Of a stretch of DNA of 64,000 nt, positions 54,862 to 64,000 are shown in pieces (within the stretch, counting starts at the first letter, position 1; every line of letters begins with the position of its first letter). This DNA is from Ulota crispa (taxonomy: Eukaryota; Streptophyta; Bryopsida; Orthotrichales; Orthotrichaceae). The stretch covers positions 5,934,188 through 5,998,187 of the forward strand of contig OY987249.1 in assembly GCA_963920765.1 (NCBI GenBank). Reading direction: 5' to 3'. Under the pieces are notes generated by a model. That model was not told the origin of the DNA. It ran no database searches and was given only the letters and a program-made list of their open reading frames with translations. A program made the position numbers and the translations under genes.

Positions 54862-57800
54862 CCTCGAGTTTTGTTGAATCCCATCTCCAAGCGGCTTTTC
54901 AATGACCTACTTTGTTATTTGCCTCTGGGGGTGGATTTCCTATGTTAGTGAAGCTGGCAAAGGTCCATTGTGTTTATCAGGAATAGTACAGTACCCTCCA
55001 ACATGTTTTCAAGTTTTTGAAACTCATCTAGATAGCAACCAATGTTGAAGAATAGTAATGGAACATTTCAAAATCAATAGAATCCCATAAGGGCGTATGC
55101 TAACAATTTCAAGCCACATATTTATAAACTATAATAAATAAAGAAAATCTAATAGGGGCTATGAGATTTGTTGTTATTTGACAAAGTTGAAATAATGGCT
55201 AGTTGTGTTTCAAAGAACTCAAAAACTTGTTGGAGGACATTGCACATTCAGTCATGTTTGCACTAAGATTGCAGTGTGTTGACTATAAACTACTTGCAAC
55301 AGGCTTTACATTGAAAAGCTACCCTAACAAAGTACCATATTACAAAAGCAAGTAAGTGCTATTGGGAGTAAGTTTAAGTAAGCAACTTACTAGAAAAGGA
55401 AGCCAATGCTACCAAAACATTGCCTATAGTGTTTAAGGAGAATAGGCATTAGCATATTGTCATTTAGTTAAAGTTGCAAAAAAACAAACCAGTTGAAATT
55501 TGAAACTTTTGAATAAAAATTGGTCAATTTTTCCAAGAAACTAATTAGAATATATTTTGGTATAAATTTACAAAATATTTGATGCATGCATGTGAAAAAA
55601 TGGTTGAAAATGAGAAATGCTAAATTTTAATTGGTGAAGTTGAATATTGTCCCAAATGTTGAGAGCCTCTAACAATTTACTAGCTCTTTGTATTTCATGT
55701 GAGTTGGGAAAAAACAAGTGAAAGCATAGGATTGTCTTGTTGTCAAAAATATCTCTAATGTGTTTATTTTCACAATGTGTTGCCATCAAATCTTTATCCA
55801 AGTCTTTAATGAACATCTTTCTATCCAATTGGGTGCACGAGGTACCATGGAAAAAAACTTGATAATACTTTTCTAGTGGCATGTTACATGCTTCATTTGA
55901 AACAAAGCTACAATTCTAGTACTAGCTATAACAAGCCGTAAAACAATAATGACTTTCAATTGCATTGCAAATTTAAGTTATAAAAGTGAGGGAGTTCTCA
56001 GTCAACACAAATTCCATAAAACACAAGCTCTGTTCTCAAATTATGTCAATTAAGTTTACAAATCTTCTTTTTTCAATTGATCACACTCCAATTCAGTGGT
56101 ATTGGTTCATTGCTTGCCTAGTCGTTTCTTTGTTAAAATCATAAACACATGATAGTAGTTTTGTTCTTTGCTATAATTGACCACATTGGAAAATCCTGAC
56201 TATTTATGCTCTTAGAAAACAAAACAAAAATCAAATTTTGATTTCTTACTATTAATGCGGCTTCAAAATCCAAATTGTGCTTTTCAAAAATTGATTTTTT
56301 TTTCTTGCTTTCTTTAGTTCATAATACACTAACTTCAACTCTTTGTCGACTCTCGCAATATGGGTGAGCCTAGCAATTTATTGTGGTCCTTAAACATGGT
56401 ACCTTTTAGCTAGCTAAAAAATGGACAATCTACATTTTAGATACTAGGTGCTTGTTGGAAATTTCAAATTGAGAAAGCATTTGGAGAAATTTGAGCCCTC
56501 TAGAGGGCCCTTATGATTCTGTGCCCAATGTGCATATAGAGAAAATTTCAGAGGTCAAATCTGACCTCTGTCATGCAGTCATATTAGATGACACAATGTA
56601 CAAACCATATACAAACTAGTAAAAATAAAAAATAAAAATAAAAAAAAATAAAAATAATTGTTTTTTTTACCTGCGTTATGTAGCGGGCACGCATTCATAA
56701 GGACCTTCTGGAGGGCTCAGAATTTTGCTAATGGAGAGGGAAAGGAAAAGGGAGGGTGAAAAAGGAAAATAGAGAGAGGGACATAGTGAGTAAGATAAAT
56801 AGCAAAAGAAGAAGAAAAAAAGGAGATGAGATGGTGTAAAGTGTTGACAAGGCGGCAAGCTCTATACATTCATTAACCCATTAAGGACTGGTTGACTAGT
56901 TCTTGGTCAATTTTGACTCTTTTCAATTTGTAGAGAGAGCATGTCAAGGAGTTTGACAACGTGGCAAAGGGGATGGGTCTAGGGAATTGGAAAATGAAGA
57001 GTTTAGGACAATAACCATGCCAATCTGAGGTGGCATGTGGCTAGAGGGTTGAAAAAACTAAAAAACTACCGGCTGAAAATACACCAATAAATGCAAAAAG
57101 GAGGCCATAACAACTAAAGAGTGAGCATAAGTCATGATGCATAACACTAAACGCTACAAGATATTTCCATCTTTATGCTTAGATCTGTGATAGACATCTG
57201 CATTCAATAACCCTAAAATGTCCCTCAAATGAAAATACAAAGGATTGCCCACCCCAAGAATTGACCACGATTGTTAGGGGTGATTGCAAGAAACACTTGT
57301 ACTATTTCTTGTCCCCTTCACCTCCCGCAAGTGCTTTTTGGCTTGTAACTTTTGCACAACAAGTTCTTTTGAGCTGAGATTTAAGAAGAAGGTACATGTC
57401 ATAGTTACAGACCTTCTATAATTTTTGCAATTTTTTTAAATTTATTTAATATTTTTAAACAACCCCCAAATAGGTGTTTACCTTGACCATTTTGGGGTTT
57501 TTAGTACTATTTTGGGTCCAAAAAAGCTTTTCTAGGGCTATAAATCAGGAATGTTGTTTATGGAGCATGCTTACACGCATCCCTAGAAGGGTTTTGCAAA
57601 ATTATAAATTCCATGGCATCTACATTGTCTCAAAGTGGGCATCCTATCTCCCTTCATTGGCAAAATACAAAGAAATTTCTCAGCAAAGCAATTGTACCAT
57701 GTGAATGCATTTAATGGGTTTTCAAATGGCCAATTTTTATTTTATTTTTTTGAATTATTTTACTATTTTCTAAAAAGCAAGAAAGAAATTGGCTTTTTGT

Positions 57801-58003
57801 TGGTGATTTTGTTTTGCGCATAACTTTTATGATAAATTTTTTCTAGGTCTAAGTTTTCACGAGTATGCTATTTTAAGTGATTTACAAATTTTCAGTATTT
57901 TATTTTATTTAAAAAAAAATGATTCCAGAAGCTCGGTAGTACTATTAGTACTACGAGTACTAAGGATGTTTGAGACTGTGAAGTGTCAACTACCCTGAAA
58001 GGG
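54862..58003. other. AT-rich DNA without a recognised gene
   Basis: No exon-like frame with recognisable motifs. It holds A-rich simple sequence at 56620-56660 and a small palindrome CAGAGGTCAAATCTGACCTC at 56549. The rest is AT-rich single-copy-looking sequence. Confidence 0.6.
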
Positions 58004-58007
58004 TTAA

Positions 58008-58647
58008 CCCCTCAAGGCCAAAGGGGACCAAAAGTGTCCCTCTTTGTTTGTAATTTGGGATGCCTAAATTTTCTTTGTGATTAATTACAATGATTTTTTT
58101 TTGAAATTCTTGTTGAAGTTTTGTTTTAGTATCTTAAGTCTGATTTGAAAATGACTAATTATGATTTTTCTATTTATGATTTTGTGCAAGGGTTTCTATT
58201 GCAAATCTTTACTTTCTAGTGTTGAGAGCTCTTGGAAGTGAGCCTAAAGTACACTAGAACTTGGAGAAACAATCACATTAGAAACTTGATTTAAAAAGTT
58301 GTAGAACAGATTTTAAGAAGCCATAAATTGATTAGGGCTACACATGTTGTACTTCACATACTCATATTTTTTGGAATCCTCAATTTTAAATTTGAGAAGT
58401 GAAAAGAGGATTGAAAGACTTCAAATCACTTTCATAGTTTTAACACCCTCTTGATCAAAATTAAATCATTTAAATACATAAGTGATATTGTTGTGTTTTC
58501 TTTTCTTGTGTGATCTCTAACATATCTAGTTTGAATTTGTATAATTACAATTTTAAAAAAATTGATGCAACTTATCAAAATGTTAACATTTTATTCATCT
58601 AAGAACAAATTCTGAGATACTCGGAAACATGCATGAACCTTGAGGGG
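58008..58647. mobile_element. TTAA-flanked non-autonomous element (piggyBac-like ends)
   Basis: A 640-bp element flanked by TTAA (58004-58007 and 58648-58651). Ends CCCCTCAAGGCCAAAGGGG and ACCTTGAGGGG are inverted. The interior matches the partial copy at 63626-64000 (blocks GATTTTGTGCAAGGG and GAGCCTAAAGTACACTAGA). No transposase frame. Confidence 0.75.
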
Positions 58648-58651
58648 TTAA

Positions 58652-59733
58652 GGTCCATAACAATTTCTTCATTGTATGTTCACTAGCAAATTAATTGTCA
58701 TTGAGATTTTATGGAGATACCACTTCTAGGTCATTGAAACTTGTACATGAGCTCTTTGATTCATTGTTGGAAACCATGTAATTTAACACTCATGGACCAA
58801 TGCTACCCCTCCCAATTGTGTAATTGCTAGTAGCATCATGGCCATAGTCTAGAATCAATTACATTCTGTGAAAATGTCATATATGGATGTGATATTTTTT
58901 TAATGCCCAACTAAAACCAACCCTGAAAACAAATTAGTTTGGTGGTTCAAATTCAAAATTATCATTGGTTATATTAATGAATACTAATTTCAACTAAAAT
59001 AGTCTATAAATCATAATGCACTTTATGTTTGTCACAAAATAGTGACTATCCAATCTTGAGCTTTCCAAAATATTATCTATGTTATTTGTGTATGCCATTC
59101 ATTGTTTTTGTTGATAATCTAATGTATCTTCACCCAATCAATATGTATATGTGTCAATATACAATTACATAGGTATTCTTCTAGAGTTAGAAGCAAATTA
59201 GACTCACGTATACATTTGAAACCATTTCTTGAGGAGTACAAGCAACATAAAAAATACATTAGTAACAAGTAGCTATGCTTCAAGAGGCTCTATCCTTATG
59301 GCATTGATTGGTTTTTCAAGTAAGGTGTCTATTCAAGCAATAAATTCTTGACACAAAGCCTTGTATTGCAATCTAACGCCAACAAATGTATTCTCTTCAT
59401 ATAATTTTTTTCTTACTACTGTAATATAAAACTCTTAGGTGGCAAAGTAGTAAATTAACATTTCTTATTGACCCTATGCTCCAATGAGACATTCACAACA
59501 TCTACATACGCAACATAATTATATCTAAGCTTATTTGCACTATGACTTGATACCTACAAGTGCCAAAGTTATTGATTAAATAATGATCTCAAGACAAATG
59601 TATTACAAATATGTGAGCATCCTTTCCATACCAATAACACAAATGTAAAGTATATGACATTCCCTTTGATATAAGGGTTGGATGAACAAAACAAATATTC
59701 ACCTTTTACAATAATTGCAATGTTAAAAATTGT
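58652..59733. other. AT-rich DNA without a recognised gene
   Basis: It lies between two TTAA-flanked elements. No open frame with motifs and no clear inverted repeat was seen. Confidence 0.55.
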
Positions 59734-59737
59734 TTAA

Positions 59738-60626
59738 CCCCTAAAGGACCAAGTCCTTTCTTACTACCAACAATATTGAAAATTGTCACTTCTTAGGGAT
59801 GAGTAAGAAGGTAGATTTTTTTTTTTTGGAAATCCAATTGTAGGATCTTGCTTTAAACTAGAAAAGGTACTTAACTTGCATCTGTAATGAAGGGAAAAGG
59901 TTTTTCTCCTTGGTGCTAATAAATTTCAAAAGCCTTTGACCACTCTTATATGAAAAAAATTGCTCTACCCAAAGTTGTGCTTTTATTTTTCCATGTAAGA
60001 GATCAAGTTAGGTATATGTGGGAGAATTTTCAAATCAATTGGAACTATACAACACATGAGAAAAAAAATAGTAAGTAAAATGAAGTAGAGAATGAGTCAA
60101 AACAATAATTTGTTAAGCACTTAATTAATGAAGTGAAAAATGAAAATCCCAAATTTCCAATGCTTATAATGTTGTGATAAACAATCTACTTCATTTGGTT
60201 TAATTTTTTTTCCAAAATATCAAAAATTGAGTAAAATAAAGGACTTCAAAGTTTATTTAGAGTAGAGAATCCATGATTGCCCGCAAACAAAAACTCCTCA
60301 TAACTTTCATATCATTGATTGAAATTGAAAGATTCAAAGTTTCCCACCTGTAACAAAATCTAAAGAACTAATTTCAAATTTTTATTTTAAAAAATTGCAA
60401 AGAAGTTTTTTAGGCTGCCCAAATTGCTTCTCCTCCCTTAGTTTTGATAAATCCTTGCATAACTTCTTTGTTGAATGTCAAAATGAAGAAAAATTTAGAT
60501 GCCCTTGTAGATCTCTAAATTCCCCACCTTCAATAAAAGTTTCAAAAAAATCACACAAGATAACTTATCCAAAGGTACATGCCCAAAATCCCATTTGGCC
60601 CTCAAAGGACAATGGTCCTTTACGGG
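59738..60626. mobile_element. TTAA-flanked non-autonomous element (piggyBac-like ends)
   Basis: An 889-bp element flanked by TTAA (59734-59737 and 60627-60630). Ends CCCCTAAAGGACCAAGTCC and GGTCCTTTACGGG are inverted. It aligns over most of its length with the right two-thirds of the element at 50457-51992. No coding sequence. Confidence 0.78.
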
Positions 60627-60630
60627 TTAA

Positions 60631-61365
60631 TCATAGCTAGAGGATGCACACCCTCTTAAGGTTCAAGCACATCAACTACATACAGTACTCTTATCCCATT
60701 TCACAGACTCTAACAGTGTTCACAATGTAGCTTACCTTTCCTAAACTTAGCTAAACCTCTACAAAACTCCTTTTGTGCAACAACAAAAAGATAACAATGT
60801 TTAGTTTGATATTTTTCTTAGCAGAATTAGGAGAGTTTTCAGGCACTTGAGCTAAGCTTACATATGAACATCACATGTGTGATCACTGGACTTCGAAGTT
60901 ACCAACCAAGTTATCTTTGACATCAATACCTAACTATGCTTTGAATGGTCATGATGGCTCCAGGTGCTCAGTAAGCTGAACAAGTGCCAAGGCTACCGTT
61001 ATAGAATGGCAGATTGAACGTGTGAAATCTATTAACGCCCACGTCGAGACTGTAGTAGCTCTGCAACCAGATCCTCATACTGATCGCCTTCCTTAACCCA
61101 ACAATCCCAGACCAGACGCGGCTCATTGTTCTCTATTTCAGCTTTTAATCATCGCACGTGGACGTTAATATCATTCATATGTTCATTCTACCAAGAATCC
61201 TCCACGCAAGTATGCACACTTTCCAAACCACTGCTGCAATCCATCCTGCAGAAACTCTGTACTGGTGAGCAAATCCCAAACCCACAACTACGTTACACAT
61301 CAGTATATTCAAGTAAGTATAAGAGCATCTTCAGTGGTACGGGTTTTTGAAGTGTGTAAATAATA
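60631..61365. other. Intergenic DNA without a recognised gene
   Basis: A modestly GC-richer stretch at 60990-61290 has only short open frames, without known motifs. No repeat ends were found. Confidence 0.45.
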
Positions 61366-61745
61366 GGGGTAGTCACACCTTCTCCAAGAATGAAACTTCT
61401 GAGAATGAGAAGTTGTGCAATGGAAATAGGAGCGAATGGGAGCACTCTCCATGAAGAAGGTGTGACTCCCCTTTTGTGGGAGGTTGAAAGTGAAGAATGA
61501 GTTTTACCCTGAAAATAGTGATGCGAGCAAGTTGCATTCACATACTCAACCAAGGTCTCCAACTACAAGGAAGGTGAAAGTAACAAGAGCAAGATGAAAA
61601 AAAGACATATATCAGCAAAAACTTCAAAGTGTGAGAATTTCTTCAACCCCATTCTTTGCCTCTAAAGGTGAAGAAAAAAACATCTCAATTTTCAAACAAA
61701 AAATGAGACCTTTGCAAATCAAGAAGAGAGTGCCACAACCCCTTT
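61366..61745. mobile_element. MITE with GGGGTAGTCACACC end, right end uncertain
   Basis: GGGGTAGTCACACCTTCTCC follows TA at 61364-61365. An internal AAGGTGTGACTCCCC block lies at 61462-61476. The rest aligns in reverse with the 34066 element. The right terminus is eroded or truncated. Confidence 0.5.
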
Positions 61746-61873
61746 TTCTCTGAAGATTGCGAACTTCCGGAGTGGTTTAGGAAAGGTTGCGCTTGTTGGA
61801 CCCTGTTCATCAAAGTCCACAGACATTGTCAAAATTGCCAAAACAAAAGGCTAGTCAAAATAGCACCCTGACA

Positions 61874-62116
61874 TTACACAAGTTTTGATGATCGTGAAAC
61901 ATGAGAAGCTAATTTCTGGGTTTTGCCAAGGAGTATTGTTACCATATCTGCAATTTTCACAACCTCTCCAAAATTGGCATATACGCAGCTTGAGGTCTTG
62001 TTTACCGTAGCAGTGGAGATGCTCAGAGCCTTATATGAACATTCTATCGCCAATATGATAATGCCTGAGCCGCATCCAGCCGTGATCTCGCCTGAAGCAC
62101 TGTAACAACTCGGCAA
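61874..62116 (-). other. Open frame with exon-like composition
   Basis: An 80-codon minus-strand frame contains GEITAGCGSGIIILAIECSY and SSCVYANFGEVVKIADMV, which looks more protein-like than its neighbours. A plus-strand frame overlaps it. I cannot assign a family. Possible isolated exon or remnant. Confidence 0.2.
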
Positions 62117-62440
62117 AATCTGGGTTCAAGATATTAATATGAGTGACAATCTGTAATGATCTGTAAAGAGAAAGGGGGGGTTTTCAGCACTTCGGTTATG
62201 GAGCATACAGAGATTTGAGTTTGAAGACAGGGCAGGATCAATAAAGTTAACCCTTGAAAGGATGTTGCCTACCAAAAGTGAAAGTGTTGGTTGTATTCAT
62301 ACGAGGACCATTTAGTACCTAAAGAAATCATGGCTTTATGACAGATGTCAAAAATTCCCCCAAAAATCTTAGTTGACTGGTAGCATACCTGTGACTTGGC
62401 TCAAAATTTGCATCTTCAATAGGATTCATGTGCTATCCAA

Positions 62441-63506
62441 TTACCCCATCCGTATACAACAAAAGAGAGCATATAAAATACAGCAACATCCTTTAGGGGT
62501 CAAGCGTTGGACAAGGAATGGCAAGAGATGGAGGGGAGCCAGGGAAGAGGCAGTGCATGAGGATAGCAAGCGTAGTGTTTCTCTAAGCAATGCCATCTTC
62601 ATGCTTTGCCTCCGCTGGCTCCTCTTCCTACTCCGTCTTTCCTCTCGCTCGCTCCCAAAGATAAAGGAGCGAAATGTACCGTGACGATTACATGTCCAAG
62701 TGCCAAGAATGAGATCGAACGCACTAAATCTCACGCAGCCGAATCCGCAGCAATAATATCACCATGGCCAATCGATATCACGCAGATCGAGAGCCCTCTG
62801 CAGATCACAACGAAGAACCACAAGTCGTCACCAGCACAACAGCATTCGATCTTCCGAAACCTGCTCTCCCAGGGAATTAAGTAGAGGGTTCCAAACGACC
62901 AAAAACACAAGGATCCTGTTGCACTATCAACAGTACAGTACAGCGTAGTACTACTGTTGCCAAAGTTCAATACTATAACATATCCACCATTTGGTACTAC
63001 AAAGCTTGTTTCGTAGAGCATCACCGGGAGCATCACATTACATCCACCACCGCAAATAGCGAGCTGGCGATATAGTGCAGTACAACAATCAGTTGCTTTC
63101 TTTTCTTTATCGATTTGTTCGGTTGCAGGAGATCACGAGACTGCGGAGTAGTACTATCAAAAAGTTTGTAGTAGAAGCGTAGTACAAGCTCGTAGTACAA
63201 GCGCGGCATGCAAGCAAGAATCTCGAGGGAAACACACAACGCTCTTGGATGGCATTCGAAATTGTACTACCGACTTGAGAATCGTATTCTCGGTCAGTGT
63301 ACTATCCGATTCGGTCGGAGATCCGATCGAGCGGCCTTCGTTCGATCTCGTCGCAGAGTCTCTCGTCAGATTTACTTAAGTTAGTTACAGCCCTCGTTCC
63401 AACAATGAGCTGCAACGGAAATATTGAAAATGGAGAAATGGAAACACAATCCAGCTCGATCACTGTGCCCCTGGCCGGCTACAGAAACGTCCAGTCGTTT
63501 GGCTGA
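62441..63506. other. GC-richer stretch with short open frames, no assigned gene
   Basis: Bases 62441-62880 and 63240-63510 are GC-richer than the DNA around them. The plus-strand frame from the ATG at 63405 (MSCNGNIENGEMETQSSSIT) could be a first exon; the frames at 62606 (plus) and 62734 (minus) overlap each other. No domain is visible. The stretch may be a promoter or leader region of a gene lying to the right. Confidence 0.25.
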
Positions 63507-63532
63507 TCCTTGCTTGCAGGCGGCAACTGATT

Positions 63533-63621
63533 GTAACGCCATATTCATTAAATTGGGAAACGAGATTCCCAAGTCGCACTTCACCTTAAACCCAATGTTT
63601 CTCTTTCCGACATTTAAACAT
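63533..63621. mobile_element. Left end of an AACACC-family MITE
   Basis: AACGCCATATTCATTAAATT and GCACTTCACCTTAAACCC match the left end of the elements at 12383 and 13285. The sequence then enters the TTAA element at 63626. Only this end is left. Confidence 0.5.
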
Positions 63622-63625
63622 TTAA

Positions 63626-64000
63626 CCCCTAAATGCCCAAGGCACCCAATTTGGGTGTCTACACAACTTTGAAGATGAATAAATCCTTATCAAATCATTA
63701 TTTTTAATATTTTTTTTTGAACACAAGTTTGTTTTGAAGTCTATTTTCAACATGATCTAAAAAATGAATATTGATGATTTTTCTACTCAAGATTTTGTAT
63801 AAGGGTGTCCTTTGCAATCTTGAGTTTTTTAGTGTTGAAAGATCTTGAAAATGAGCCTCAAATACATTAGAGCTTGGAGAAAAATCTGCATTAGAAATCC
63901 ATTTAAAAAAAATAGAGGAGTGGATTTTGAAAACTGTAAATTGACTAAAGTTAAACATGTAATGACCTTAAACCTCATATTTTTTTGATGACCAACTTTT
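63626..64000. mobile_element. TTAA-flanked element, cut by the window end
   Basis: TTAA at 63622-63625 is followed by CCCCTAAATGCCCAAGGC. The sequence then follows the element at 58008 (blocks GATTTTGTATAAGGGTGTCC and GAGCCTCAAATACATTAGAG). The right end lies beyond the window. Confidence 0.7.

Noticed and set aside
56676-56858. A small Ser/Leu/Phe-rich frame
   Set aside because: It is produced by a purine-rich low-complexity tract and has no support as a gene.

Overview
The window is nuclear DNA of a plant with swimming sperm. About 29 kb on the minus strand is an axonemal inner-arm dynein heavy chain gene. Flowering plants have lost these genes, so the source is most likely a bryophyte, lycophyte, fern or other non-flowering lineage. 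A plastid-type sigma factor and a plant-style small C2-domain protein fit this. Short introns, AT-rich intergenic DNA and many small inverted-repeat elements also fit. The species cannot be named from the sequence.

Layout. 338-29646 (minus): a single-headed inner-arm dynein heavy chain of about 47 recognisable exons. It runs from the start codon to just before the C-terminal end, which lies beyond the left edge. Its introns hold many MITEs. 29647-30960: the likely 5' leader, with a leader intron filled by a roughly 285-bp tandem repeat. 31037-34982: AT-rich DNA with four MITEs. 36099-40236 (plus): a sigma-70 family gene in seven phase-consistent exons encoding about 575 residues, probably imported into plastids. 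A Stowaway-like MITE and two tandem repeats sit in its introns. 40237-44760: non-coding DNA with several foldback MITEs. 44758-45117 (minus): the first exon of a small C2-domain protein. 45172-64000: mostly repeats and AT-rich sequence with no convincing gene. It holds a decayed Tc1-like DD34E transposon (53264-54861), nested MITEs, and a family flanked by TTAA with piggyBac-like ends.

The three genes have no evident functional link: one drives flagellar beating in sperm, one directs plastid transcription, and one is probably a membrane- or calcium-linked C2 protein. The strongest novelty here is the transposon landscape. At least six kinds of termini can be separated by their target-site duplications (TA, TAA, TTAA, 4-bp, 8-bp and 9-bp). 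I found no rRNA, tRNA, CRISPR array or bacterial-type operon by eye. All exon limits were read by hand from splice signals and reading phase.
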